A DNA stretch of 64,000 nucleotides from the NCBI GenBank assembly GCA_963767245.1, contig CAVYDG010000023.1, positions 253,064 to 317,063 on the forward strand, read 5' to 3'. The translations under genes were made by a program, and so were the position numbers. Below, one piece after another: positions 51,833-60,783 of this stretch (positions within the stretch are counted from its first letter, which is position 1; each line of letters starts with the position of its first letter). This DNA is from Roseiarcus sp963767245 (GTDB lineage: Bacteria > Pseudomonadota > Alphaproteobacteria > Rhizobiales > Beijerinckiaceae). The notes under the pieces were generated by a model. It saw nothing but the letters and a program-made list of their open reading frames with translations, searched no databases and was not told the DNA's origin.

Positions 51833-53995
51833 ATGGCCACTGTTCCCGCCGACTATCTCGAACGCGTCTACGCCGGCGTCCTCGGCAAGCTGATCGGCGT
51901 CTATGTCGGGCGGCCATTCGAAGGGTGGACCTACCAGCGCATAATGAACGAGCTCGGACCGATCGAATATTACGTCCATGACCGCTTCGATGCGCCGCTC
52001 GTGGTCACCGACGACGATGTGTCGGGCACATTCACCTTTGTGCGCGCGCTGGCCGAGCACGGGGTCACGGCGGACCTCACGGCGGAGGAGATCGGTAAGA
52101 CGTGGCTCAACTCGATCATCGAGAGGCGATCGATCCTGTGGTGGGGCGGCAACGGCAATTCGACCGAGCATACGGCCTGGCTGAACCTCAAACGCGGCGT
52201 CAAGGCGCCGCTTTCGGGTTCGATAGCGACCAACGGGCAGGCGGTCGCCGAACAGATCGGGGCGCAGATCTTCATCGACGGATGGGCGCTGGTCGCGCCG
52301 GGCCAGCCGCAGCTGGCGGCCAAACTCGCCGAAGCCGCAGGCAGCGTGAGCCATGACGGCGAGGCGGTCTACGCCGCCAAACTGCTGGCGGCTATGGAGG
52401 CCGAGGCCTTCCTCAGCGCCGACATCGATCATCTGATCGACGTGGGTCTGTCGGTCATTCCCGGCAATTCGCTGATCGCCCGTCTCATCGCCGACGTGAG
52501 GGCCTGGAGCGCGGAATTCCCGGACTGGCGCGACGCGCGGCAGAAGATCGAGGATCACTACGGGTACGACAAATTTCCCGGCAACTGTCATGTCGTACCG
52601 AATCACGCGCTGATCATCCTCGCGCTTATCTATTCCCGCGGCGATTTCCACCGGGCGATGACCATCGTGAACACTTCCGGCTGGGACACCGACTGCAATT
52701 CCGGCAATGTCGGCTGCCTGATCGGGGTGATGCACGGGCTCAAGGGTCTTGAGGGAGGCCCCGACTGGCGCGGCCCGCTTGCCGATCGCACCCTCATCTC
52801 GGCAAGCGACGGCGGCTATGCGGTCAACGACGCGGCGCGGATCGCCTATGATCTCGCCAATCTCGGCCGCGAGCTCGCGGGCTTAGCGGCCCTGCCGCCG
52901 CCCAAGGACGGGGCGCAGTTCCATTTCACTCTGCCTGGAAGCGTGCAGGGCTTCGTGGCAGAGCTCGACGCCGTACAAAGCGACCTGCTTTCCCTCGAGC
53001 CGGGTGAGGTCGAGGGTCGACCAGCGCTGGCTTTGCGCTTCAAGGGCCTCGCGCGCGGACGATCGGCGGCGGCGCTGACGCCGACATTCTCGCCGCCGAA
53101 CGTCGCCGACATGCGCACCTATGACCTGCAGGCGAGCCCGCGCGTCTATCCCGGGCAGACGGTTCAGGGAGGGCTGATTGCCGGCGGCGCGAATACATCT
53201 GCGGTCACGGCCGCGCTGCGCATCAAGGTTTACGGGGTCAACGATCGGCTTTTCGACATGGACGGGCCGCCGCTCGTTCTCGCGCCGGGCGACAAGGGCG
53301 TTCTCAGCTGGACGTTGCCCGACCTCGACGGCCAGCCGATCCAGGGGATCGGCGTCGCGCTAACTTCGAGCAATCAACGAGCCGACGGAATTGTCTGGCT
53401 CGATTTTCTTCGCTGGGACGGCGAGCCGAACCTCATTCTTCGGCGGCCGAAGGAGCCGAGCGAATTCTGGCGGAAGTCCTGGGTCAACAACGTGAGCCTG
53501 TTCAGCAAGAACTTCCCATCGGCCTTCCGCATCTCGCAGGACCGCGGCTGGGGCGCTATTGTCCATGGCGCCCGCGATTGGGCCGATTATCGCGTCTCGA
53601 GCGAAATCACCGTCCATCTGGGATCGAGCGCGGGCCTCGCTGCCCGCGTCCAGGGGCTCAGGCGCTATTACGCCCTTGAACTAAAGGCAGGCGGGACGGC
53701 GCAACTGATCAAGGTGCGCGACGGCGACTGCACGGTTTTGGCCGAGACGCCATGCCAATGGAGCCTGGAAAAGCCGGTCACGCTCGCGCTCGAGGTCAGG
53801 GGTCAAGCCATCACCGGCGTCGTCGACGGCGCCCTGGCTCTGCGCGCCCAAGATGACAGCGGCGCGCCGTTCGAGAACGGCGGCATCGGCCTTGTGATTG
53901 CCGAGGGCGCCCTTTCGACCGATCAAGTCAAAGTGCAGCCGCTCCCAAAAGGTTCAGACCTGGCTCAAAATCAACCTGAACGAGCAAGTATATAA
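51833..53995 (+). CDS. ADP-ribosylglycohydrolase-fold protein with C-terminal beta domain
   Basis: 720 aa. Residues about 8-345 are an ADP-ribosylglycohydrolase (ARH/DraG) fold: metal-binding Thr59 and Asp60-62 in VVTDDDVSGTFTFVRAL, and the second site SGWDTDCNSGNVGCLIG near residues 281-297. About 345-560 is a beta-rich linker region (YDLQASPRVYPGQTVQGGLI), and 560-710 looks like a concanavalin/LamG-type sandwich (RDWADYRVSSEITVHLGSSA, YYALELKAGGTAQLIKVRDG). No signal peptide, so it should act in the cytoplasm. It follows a sugar importer by 51 bp. In such operons ARH-fold enzymes may cleave N- or O-glycosidic ribose-like bonds of the imported compound; this is an inference. Confidence 0.82.
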   Translation: MATVPADYLERVYAGVLGKLIGVYVGRPFEGWTYQRIMNELGPIEYYVHDRFDAPLVVTDDDVSGTFTFVRALAEHGVTADLTAEEIGKTWLNSIIERRSILWWGGNGNSTEHTAWLNLKRGVKAPLSGSIATNGQAVAEQIGAQIFIDGWALVAPGQPQLAAKLAEAAGSVSHDGEAVYAAKLLAAMEAEAFLSADIDHLIDVGLSVIPGNSLIARLIADVRAWSAEFPDWRDARQKIEDHYGYDKFPGNCHVVPNHALIILALIYSRGDFHRAMTIVNTSGWDTDCNSGNVGCLIGVMHGLKGLEGGPDWRGPLADRTLISASDGGYAVNDAARIAYDLANLGRELAGLAALPPPKDGAQFHFTLPGSVQGFVAELDAVQSDLLSLEPGEVEGRPALALRFKGLARGRSAAALTPTFSPPNVADMRTYDLQASPRVYPGQTVQGGLIAGGANTSAVTAALRIKVYGVNDRLFDMDGPPLVLAPGDKGVLSWTLPDLDGQPIQGIGVALTSSNQRADGIVWLDFLRWDGEPNLILRRPKEPSEFWRKSWVNNVSLFSKNFPSAFRISQDRGWGAIVHGARDWADYRVSSEITVHLGSSAGLAARVQGLRRYYALELKAGGTAQLIKVRDGDCTVLAETPCQWSLEKPVTLALEVRGQAITGVVDGALALRAQDDSGAPFENGGIGLVIAEGALSTDQVKVQPLPKGSDLAQNQPERASI

Positions 53996-54054
53996 ACGCT
54001 GAGCTACGTGGGACACAGTCGGAGAGTCCCATCCGGTAAAGGGAGCTTTTGGAG

Positions 54055-54120
54055 ATGAACGAGACCAAGTCCACGCTGCCGGCCAAGATCCGCGGCTCCG
54101 AGATCACCCGCTTCAACGGG
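54055..54120 (+). pseudogene. Start of a gene truncated by IS6
   Basis: After the ribosome site GGGAG/GGAG, an ATG at 54055 opens MNETKSTLPAKIRGSEITRF then NGL. The IS6 terminal sequence (gggctctgtcagac) begins at about 54118. It was evidently the next gene of the LacI-controlled operon. The stub is too short to name. Confidence 0.5.
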
Positions 54121-54450
54121 CTCTGTCAGACTAACGACAGGTCATCTGCGCATGGCGCAGCACGGCCGGACCCAAGCGGTCATTAGGCCGCGAGGGCGAG
54201 CTACTCGGCCAACGCGCCGGCTCGCCGTTGTTTGTGAACCTGGCGAGTGACGAGATGGCGCTCCTGATTGAAATGGTTGTGGACCTCAGCATGAACTGAG
54301 CTGAATGTTTGCAGCGTCTTCGTGCTTCGAAACCGCTGCATAGCGCGCTCTCGTCGTCGAAACGGCTGATGAGAATTCTCCGCGCGGCGGTGTCAAAGTA
54401 ACGGCGGCTAAGTCGACATGCAGCGCGACCCCAGTCTTGCGAGAGGCGAT
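54118..54450 (-). mobile_element. Truncated, decayed IS6-family copy
   Basis: The left end resembles the right end of the adjacent IS6 element (gggctctgtcagac against gggcggtgtcagag). Inside, minus-strand codons match the last 55-60 residues of its transposase (ENSHQPFRR-like, MQRF, VHNHFNQERHLVTRQV, QRRAGALAE) with several substitutions and frame breaks. The N-terminal part is missing. Confidence 0.65.
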
Positions 54451-55152
54451 CTATGCGGCTAGAGCGCGCCACTCGGCCAAGGCAGCAGAGCGTCTCTGCT
54501 TGTAGACTTGCCTCGTGACGAGATGGCGCTCCTGATTGAATTGGTTGTGCACCTGGGCGTGAATTGAGCTGAACTTCTGCAGCGTCTTCAGACTTCGAAA
54601 GCGCTGCATCGCCCGTTCGCGTCGCCGAAACGGCTGATGCGAATTCTCTGCCCGGTTGTTAAGTCGACCGCCGACCTCGTGCCGCTCGGAAGCAACACCA
54701 ATCTCGTTCATCGCCCCCGAATATGCCCGAAGCCCATCGCTGACGATGCTGCGAGGAGCCCCGTATTTCTTCATGATCCGCTTGAGAAGCTTCAGCGCGG
54801 CGGCTTTGTCTCGCTTCGTGGTAGCCACCGCTTCCAAGACCTCGCCCTCATGGTCGACGGCGCGCCACAGATAGCAGAGCTTGCCGTTGATCTTCACGAA
54901 CACCTCATCCAAGTGCCAGCGCCACTGCGGATAGCCCCGCATGTGCGCGACGCGTCGCTTCCGGATCTCGGCGGCGAACACTGGGCCAAAACGGTTCCAC
55001 CAGAATCGGACGGTCTCGTGGCTGATGTCGATCCCACGCTCGGCCAACAGATCCTCGACGTTGCGCAGCGACAGCGGGTATCGCACGTACATCATCACCA
55101 CCAGGCGGATGACCTCTGGCGAGCTGTTGAAATATCGGAATGGATTGCTCAT
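54451..55152 (-). CDS. IS6-family transposase
   Basis: A 233-aa DDE transposase of the IS6 type. FRWPYFNSSPEVIRL-like RYFNSSPEVIRLVVMMYVRY and YPLSLRNVEDLLAERGIDIS at the N-terminus, then the catalytic WRWHLDEVFVKINGKLCYLW (Asp), IVSDGLRAYSGAMNEIGVAS (Asp) and NRAENSHQPFRRRERAMQRF (Glu). It looks intact. IS6 elements form cointegrates, which fits the partial copy beside it. Confidence 0.93.
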   Translation of the reverse strand: MSNPFRYFNSSPEVIRLVVMMYVRYPLSLRNVEDLLAERGIDISHETVRFWWNRFGPVFAAEIRKRRVAHMRGYPQWRWHLDEVFVKINGKLCYLWRAVDHEGEVLEAVATTKRDKAAALKLLKRIMKKYGAPRSIVSDGLRAYSGAMNEIGVASERHEVGGRLNNRAENSHQPFRRRERAMQRFRSLKTLQKFSSIHAQVHNQFNQERHLVTRQVYKQRRSAALAEWRALAA

Positions 55153-55204
55153 GCCCCGAGGCTAACACACCCGGGCAGTCCGAGAATTTGCTCTGACACC
55201 GCCC
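54451..55204 (-). mobile_element. IS6-family element
   Basis: Carries the transposase above. The right end, on the minus strand, is gggcggtgtcagagcaaatt at about 55204. The left border is blurred by the partial copy. It cuts the gene after the ADP-ribosylglycohydrolase gene on one side and a Toprim-like relic on the other. Confidence 0.7.
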
Positions 55205-55209
55205 TCCGG

Positions 55210-55405
55210 CATGCTTCGCGGTGTTCGGCGAGAAGAGCAGCCTGAGCGAGGTCTTAAGGCCGTTCGCCGAACGGCATGGCGGTGCGGGATGGCCGCAAGC
55301 TCGTCGTGTTCACGTTCTCGGACTTCGATCCGAGCGGCTATCAGATGCCGGTCTCTATCGGCGTCAAGCTGATCTGCACCTGGCCTCCATCCAATCTGCG
55401 AAGAC
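55210..55405 (+). pseudogene. Relic of a Toprim-like protein
   Basis: Two adjoining frames read FGEKSSLSEVLRPFAERHGG and DGRKLVVFTFSDFDPSGYQM then PVSIGVKL. The SDFDPSGxxMP run resembles the Toprim acidic motif of topoisomerase VI A/Spo11-like and phage-associated proteins. A frame change lies between them and neither end is complete. Confidence 0.4.
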
Positions 55406-56673
55406 TATGCAATCGCACATAATGTTCTCGGACCAACTCTGAACATCGACGGCGGCCGAGGATTGTGTGCTCATGAATCCCCTCATTTTTGTGGGACTCG
55501 AAAAAGCCTGAGTTTGGGAGTCCTCAGGCGCCCGAATGGAGAATCAGTGGGCCGGGGGATCGATGCGAGCGCCTAAGGAGCGATTTGATTTCGTTCATCA
55601 ATTCTTGAAACGGGTGTTCATCGACGACTTGCACGCCAAGCGCGTGCTGTCTTTGGCCAACGGAGCGCTCGGGGTGATGACCGGGGCGGCGCTCGCGGTG
55701 TCCTTGATCGGGCAGGCGCTCGCGCAGGCACGCGGATTGTTCGCCAAGTCCGCGATCAAACAGGTCGACCGCTTGCTGAGCAACGCGGGCGTGGTCCCCT
55801 GGGACTTGTTCGCCTCGTGGGTTCGCGAGTTGGTGGGCGAGCGGCGCGAGATCGTCGTGGCGATGGATTGGACCGACTTCGACGCCGACAACCAGTCCAC
55901 GCTCGCGCTGCACCTCGTCACCCGCCACGGAAGGGCCATGCCCCTCCTCTGGCTCACCGTCGACAAGGACGAACTGAAAAACCAGCGCAACGATTTCGAG
56001 GACCTGTGCCTGTCCCGGCTGAAGGCGCTCCTGCCTGATGGCGTCGCAGTGACGATCCTAGCCGACCGCGGCTTCGGCGACGTCAAGCTGTTCGAATTCC
56101 TGGAGAGCCTGAGATTCCGATACGTCATCCGGTTTCGCGGCGACATCCATGTCAGCGCCGCCGACGGCGAAACGCGGTTGGCCGCCGACTGGGTCGGCAA
56201 AGGCGGGCGGGCGCGCATGTTGCGCGACGCCGAAGTCACCGCCACTCGCCAGAAGGTCGGCGCGGTCGTTTGCGTGAAGGCTGTGGGCATGAAGGAGGCT
56301 TGGCATCTGGCCGCCAGCGACGGCGCCCTTTCCGCGCCCCAGATCATCACGCTCTATTCCAAAAGGTGGACCATCGAGCCCAGCTTCCGCGACAGCAAGG
56401 ATCTGCGCTTCGGGATGGGCATGAGCGTGCTGAGGATCAATGATCCGCAACGCCGCGACCGCCTCCTGCTCCTCAACGCCTTCGCCATCCTGCTGCTGAC
56501 CATCTTGGGCGCCGCCGGCGAAAGCCTCGGCATGGATCGCCAACTGCGGACCAGCACCGCCAAACGCCGCGTCCATTCCCTGTTCCGGCAAGGATGCCTG
56601 CTCTACGACCTCATCCCCAACATGCCAGACCAACGCCTGCGACCGCTCATCGAACGCTATCAGGAACTTCTAA

Positions 56674-57569
56674 GAGTCCGTTTGAAAACGCCTATTCGTG
56701 GGCTATTCGCCTGAGCAGGACGCTTCCAAGAGCGACGTGGATCATGGCTTCGGAACAGTCGATGCGCTCTTCGTAGTCGCGCACGAGGCGGCGCCAGCGG
56801 GTCATCCAGGCGAACGTGCGCTCGACGACCCATCGACGCGGGATGACTTCGAAGCCCACGGCGGCGTCGGATCGCTTGATGATCTGGATGGTGAAATCCC
56901 GGAAGGCGGCTTTGTCCATGAGTTGGGTGCGATCATAGGCCCCATCGGCGAACAGATGCTTCAGCCACGGCCAGCGCTTGCGCACACCGTCCAGGATCAT
57001 CTGAGCCCCGGCGCTGTCGGAGATGTCGGCGGGCGTCAGATTGACCATCAGAAGACGGCCGTCGGTGTCGACCGCGATGTGGCGCTTGCGACCCACGATC
57101 TTCTTGCCCGCGTCGTATCCCCTTGTTTTAGCTTCCGGAGCTTTGACCGATTGGCTGTCGACGACGCCGCCGGTTGGGCTCGCTTCGCGTCCCACGCGCT
57201 CTCGGTCGAGCATTAGCGCGACATCGTGGATCGTCTGAAACATGAACCGACGGATAAATCGGCGAAACCACCAATAGACCGTCTGCCAAGGCGGGAAATC
57301 ATTCGGCAGCATCCGCCATCCCCCGCCCGAACGGGCCATGTAGCGGATCGCGTTCAACACCTCCCGCAAATCGACCTCGATAGGCCGCCCAGCCTTCGAT
57401 GCACCAGGAAGCAAGGGCTCAATCCGCGCCCATTCCTCATCGGTCAAGTCGCTCGGATACCGCTTGGTCTTCTTCTCGATCTTGGCCATTCGGCCCGCGT
57501 CGCTGGGGTCCACATCCCTAGCTTAAATCACGGCCGCAAACCGCATTCAACCACTTTTCAAACGGACTC
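56674..57569 (-). mobile_element. IS5-family element, IS1031-like, nested in IS4
   Basis: Perfect inverted repeats gagtccgtttgaaaa and ttttcaaacggactc form the ends. A 3-bp duplication TAA flanks it (56671-56673, 57570-57572). The 896-bp length and 3-bp duplication fit the IS1031 group. It inserted into the 3' end of the IS4 transposase gene. Confidence 0.92.
56692..57489 (-). CDS. IS5-family transposase of the nested element
   Basis: 265 aa from the ATG at 57489 (MAKIEKKTKRYPSDLTDEEW). Conserved parts are REVLNAIRYMARSGGGWRML, SPTGGVVDSQSVKAPEAKTR (Asp), AQMILDGVRKRWPWLKHLFA then DGAYDR (Asp), and RRWVVERTFAWMTRWRRLVR (Glu). It looks intact, so the element may be active. A start at 57513 would add eight residues. 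Confidence 0.92.
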   Translation of the reverse strand: MAKIEKKTKRYPSDLTDEEWARIEPLLPGASKAGRPIEVDLREVLNAIRYMARSGGGWRMLPNDFPPWQTVYWWFRRFIRRFMFQTIHDVALMLDRERVGREASPTGGVVDSQSVKAPEAKTRGYDAGKKIVGRKRHIAVDTDGRLLMVNLTPADISDSAGAQMILDGVRKRWPWLKHLFADGAYDRTQLMDKAAFRDFTIQIIKRSDAAVGFEVIPRRWVVERTFAWMTRWRRLVRDYEERIDCSEAMIHVALGSVLLRRIAHE

Positions 57570-57785
57570 TAAGTCAAAATCGAACCTTCTCTGCGGCCTT
57601 CGGCATCGCCTGAAAATGAGGGGATACATGAGGATTGTGTGACGCCGATCACAGACAAAATGAGAATTTCATACTGATAGTAGGGTCCGGGACTACCAAG
57701 CGCACGCAACTAACACGCAAAAATACCACTCCGGTTACGGCGATCGCGCAGCTACTGCGCTACTTGCCCTTCTTGGAGAGATGAC

Positions 57786-59258
57786 ATGAAGGACTATTTC
57801 TTTTCCGGCAATCAATACATCCGTGTAACACGCGGCGATACGGGGCCGGGCGTCGTGGACGCCGGTTATCCGAGAACGATTTCGCCCAATTGGGGGTGGG
57901 GTTCATTCGGTGCCAACGGTATCGATGCCGCGTTGTATAGCGGCTCGAAGTGCTATTTCTTTGCAGGCGGCGAATACATCCGGGTGACGCGAGGGGTGAC
58001 CGGGCCGGGCACAATCGATCCAGGTTACCCGCGTGCGATTGCACCCAACTGGGGTTGGGGCGCCTTTGGCGCTAATGGTATCGATGCCGCGCTATACAGC
58101 AACTCGAAGTGTTATTTCTTTTCGGGCCAGGAATACATTCGTGTGACCCGCGGCGAGACTGGCCCGGGCACCGTGGACGCAGGGTATCCACGACCAATCT
58201 CGGTGTGGAATTGGGGTTCGTTTGGTGCCAATGGTATTGATGCTGCGCTGTATAGCGGGTCACGGTGCTATTTCTTTTCTGGCGATCAGTACATCCGGGT
58301 CACGCGTGCCGATGAAGGTGCAGGCACGGTGGATGCCGGCTACCCCAAACCCATTTCGCCGAACTGGGGCTGGGGGAGTTTCGGCAACAACGGCATCAGC
58401 GCGGCGCTCAACAGCGGTGGTCCGTATGCGGTTATTCCCGAGCAAGGGCTGGGCAGCAACTCGAATTACTTCCTGTATAGCCCCGCCCCCTGGGTGGTGG
58501 TCGGTGCTCGCGCTGCATTGAAGCGCCGCCGGGGTGTCAGCGTTTCGGTGATTACCCCGTGCAACCACCTGCTGGGACTGTCGGTCCACATCATTGTGGA
58601 CACCGATATCACCGGTACCAACGGCTTCGGCTTTCAGATCAACGCATACTCGGCTAGCGGTGAATACGAGGGTGCGCAGCAGTACGTGGTGTTGCTGATT
58701 CCTAGCAATTCACCCAGCCTTTCGTGCGTGGTGAACAACTATCATACCAAAACAGACTTTAATATTTTTATCCAGGATTGGCTGGCCAACCTGCCGAGCA
58801 ATACGCTGCCCACCGGATACCAGATCATCATCACTCTGTTGAACGACGCGGCCGACAATATCACTGGCGCGACCTTTGTGGTGATCGACAAACAGGGCAA
58901 CATGGTCGGCAATAAAACCGTCTCGTTAAGCGACCAGCCCGCACAGTACCTAGCGCCAATCGTCGCCTTCCAGCTCAACTTCGTGGGCGACATCGGCGGC
59001 AATACCACTATACTCTCCTCCGGCGCGGGCACCATGACCTACAACGCCCCTAACCTCATGTCGGTGCTGAACACCGAGCCGCCATGCGTAGATTGGACCT
59101 ATAAGACCGTCGAGGCTGCCAACAGCATGTATAGCTTGCTACCTGACACACCGAGCAACAGCTTTACCCAGTCGTTCGGTCTGAGTGTCGGCGGCAAGGT
59201 GATCCACCGCGTGGGCAAGGTTCAGCGCATCTTGGGACCCGCGAAAAAGGCGTCATGA
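57786..59258 (+). CDS. Hemopexin-like four-repeat protein with C-terminal beta domain
   Basis: A 490-aa protein. Residues 3-212 are four hemopexin-type repeats of 52-53 residues, each beginning YFFSGxxYIRVTRG, then a GPGxVDxGYPRxI segment and NWGWGxFGANGIDAALYSGS. The Tyr of each repeat is at 4, 57, 110 and 162. Four repeats make one complete four-bladed propeller. Residues 215-490 look like a beta-rich globular domain (RAALKRRRGVSVSVITPCNH, GFGFQINAYSASGEYEGAQQ, AATFVVID-like GATFVVIDKQGNMVGNKTVS) of no family I know. There is no signal peptide. Similar repeats occur in Photorhabdus photopexins and plant albumin-2, where they bind small ligands or haem. Codon use and GC are lower than in its neighbours, and IS elements adjoin; transfer is likely. 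Confidence 0.8.
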   Translation: MKDYFFSGNQYIRVTRGDTGPGVVDAGYPRTISPNWGWGSFGANGIDAALYSGSKCYFFAGGEYIRVTRGVTGPGTIDPGYPRAIAPNWGWGAFGANGIDAALYSNSKCYFFSGQEYIRVTRGETGPGTVDAGYPRPISVWNWGSFGANGIDAALYSGSRCYFFSGDQYIRVTRADEGAGTVDAGYPKPISPNWGWGSFGNNGISAALNSGGPYAVIPEQGLGSNSNYFLYSPAPWVVVGARAALKRRRGVSVSVITPCNHLLGLSVHIIVDTDITGTNGFGFQINAYSASGEYEGAQQYVVLLIPSNSPSLSCVVNNYHTKTDFNIFIQDWLANLPSNTLPTGYQIIITLLNDAADNITGATFVVIDKQGNMVGNKTVSLSDQPAQYLAPIVAFQLNFVGDIGGNTTILSSGAGTMTYNAPNLMSVLNTEPPCVDWTYKTVEAANSMYSLLPDTPSNSFTQSFGLSVGGKVIHRVGKVQRILGPAKKAS

Positions 59259-59505
59259 AACCGCGATGTTAGGCCCGCTGTCCCACACCCTCAGCGGCCT
59301 GACGTTTGTTCTCGACAGCGCCGAACTGCGTCTACGTTTGGACGTTTGAGTCGTGGACGTAGCGACACTGTTGAAAATCGGCTGTCTCTACGTTCAAGGG
59401 CATAAAGCTTCACTGGCAACTTGCTAGGCATCCGTGTCCGGTGCTAAACTTGCCCGGCTGAAGTATCAAATACTTGTCCAATTGAACAACCCCGGAGGAA
59501 ACGCC

Positions 59506-59805
59506 ATGGCTGAGAGTCCAACGCCCGCGGAAAAAATATGCGCGCCCTATAGGGAGGAAGATGCTGTGACGATGAAGGCGTTGCGAGCAATCCTGGCGAC
59601 CACTCTCAGTGAAATGATTTGGATACAGGAGCGCACCATTGCAAAAAAGGCCGGTGCCAAACCGGCGCGGCGAGAGGATGTAGTAGATGTTGGCACGTTC
59701 TACTACGGCCCGAATGGGACGTTCGGTGTTGAAAGACCGGATGGCACTGCCTATTGCGATGACGCGCAAAGACAGGTCTGCTGCAATCACGGTTGTCCAT
59801 GTTAG
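59506..59805 (+). CDS. Small protein with Cys-rich C-terminus, precursor-like
   Basis: 99 aa from ATG 59506, which has GGAGG eight bases upstream. The first half is a helical, leader-like region (EEDAVTMKALRAILATTLSE, MIWIQERTIAKKAGAKPARR). The second half is a Gly/Tyr-rich stretch (VGTFYYGPNGTFGVERPDGT) ending in YCDDAQRQVCCNHGCPC, with five Cys in the last 16 residues. Leader plus Cys-rich end recalls ribosomally made peptide precursors, but no modifying enzyme is nearby; a metal-binding or disulphide-rich small protein is the alternative. It does not match a family I know. Confidence 0.6.
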   Translation: MAESPTPAEKICAPYREEDAVTMKALRAILATTLSEMIWIQERTIAKKAGAKPARREDVVDVGTFYYGPNGTFGVERPDGTAYCDDAQRQVCCNHGCPC

Positions 59806-60049
59806 CGAAGTGAAGGTGGCCGTTGTGGCGATCCAGGGCGAGATAGCGAACCTTCGCCATCCTTTGCGGCGCTCGCCAGCACTGAGAGCAGCCTTTGTCG
59901 GCAGCGCCCGACATGGGTTAGTTGTGCAAGGGCAGGCGCATTGTGACACAGCGAGACTATGCGACGGCGATCCAGGCGCCGACTCGATGACCCATCGCGG
60001 AGCCCGGTCTTATCAACGGCGCCGGTAACGTCAGGAAGGCTATCCACCA

Positions 60050-60676
60050 ATGACGCCTCAGCCTGGAGTGAAGGCATCAGGACTGGTCGGGCTGAGAGGG
60101 ACAAACCCCGCCGCCGGTTTCTGCTTCGCTGCAACCATCGGGGTAGTGTTCGCCCTCACCGGCTGCTCCGAGGCGCCCGAACCGCGTGCCGTCTATGTCC
60201 CTTCCGCTACCACCCTTGCCAAAGTTCGACTCGAACCTGTCGCCGCGACCGCCAAGCTCAACGCGTATCGCGCAGAGAAAGGGCTGAATCCGCTCCGGCT
60301 CGACCCCGCCCTGACCGCGATGGCCGAGCGCCAGGCGCAGGCAATGGCGCAGAGTGGGAAGATGTCGCACGACGTAGCCGGCTCATTCTCCACTCGTCTC
60401 GCGGCGAGCGAAATCAACGCTCCAACCGGGGAAAACCTTGGCGCGGGTTACATGAGCTTCGACGAGGCCTTGGCCGGCTGGCGCTCCTCGGCTGGCCATG
60501 ACGCCAATCTGCTCATGTCTGGCGCCACCCGATTTGGCGTTGCGCTCGCGAAGAACCGGAGCGACGCCTATGGAGCCTATTGGGCGATGGAAGTGGGCGC
60601 CCAACAGCGCTCAGGCGGCACGCCAGAAGTGGTGTGGCTTTTTCCGCTTCCCGTCGTGTTGATCAAGTCCCAGTAG
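60050..60676 (+). CDS. CAP-domain (SCP/PR1-like) lipoprotein
   Basis: 208 aa. The N-terminus ends in a lipobox, VVFALTGC with Cys39, so the protein should be an envelope lipoprotein; the start may be internal. The CAP domain follows: LNAYRAEKGLNPLRLDPALT, AQSGKMSHDVAGSF (His), PTGENLGAGYMSFDEALAGW (Glu) and SSAGHDANLLMSGATRFGVA (His), then YGAYWAMEVG. The function of bacterial CAP proteins is mostly unknown. It stands alone. Confidence 0.82.
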   Translation: MTPQPGVKASGLVGLRGTNPAAGFCFAATIGVVFALTGCSEAPEPRAVYVPSATTLAKVRLEPVAATAKLNAYRAEKGLNPLRLDPALTAMAERQAQAMAQSGKMSHDVAGSFSTRLAASEINAPTGENLGAGYMSFDEALAGWRSSAGHDANLLMSGATRFGVALAKNRSDAYGAYWAMEVGAQQRSGGTPEVVWLFPLPVVLIKSQ

Positions 60677-60783
60677 AGCGTGGGGGGCAGTTCCGGCTCG
60701 CGCCCGCCCCTGCTAAAGTTCCACGCGAAGGGCCACAATCCTCGCCGCGCCTCCGAGACCTTGGCGCGAAATCTCGCCCATCC

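Larger units (their letters stand above)
55563..57613 (+). pseudogene. IS4-family transposase, last 14 codons separated by IS5
   Basis: The first 370 codons (ATG 55563 to 56673) hold an N-terminal helical region, the catalytic REIVVAMDWTDFDADNQSTL (Asp), VTILADRGFGDVKLFEFLES (Asp) and SKRWTIEPSFRDSKDLRFGM (Glu). The insertion replaces the end SQNRTFSAAFGIA with RVRLKTPIRGLFA, made from IS5 DNA. The natural end lies at 57573-57613. All catalytic residues are upstream, so residual activity is conceivable, but the element is split. Confidence 0.85.
55470..57632 (+). mobile_element. IS4-family element interrupted by an IS5 element
   Basis: The ends are ctcatgaatcccctcatttt at 55470 and, on the other strand, ctcatgtatcccctcatttt ending at 57632. 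A 9-bp direct repeat, gattgtgtg, flanks it (55461-55469 and 57633-57641), as expected for IS4-family target duplication. Without the 899 bp due to the nested IS5 and its duplication, the element is 1264 bp long. Confidence 0.9.

Noticed and set aside
55405..55465. Possible short-chain dehydrogenase end (LGPTLNIDGG) before the IS4 element
   Set aside because: Only ten residues resemble the family end, no other motif is found, and the frame upstream is broken.
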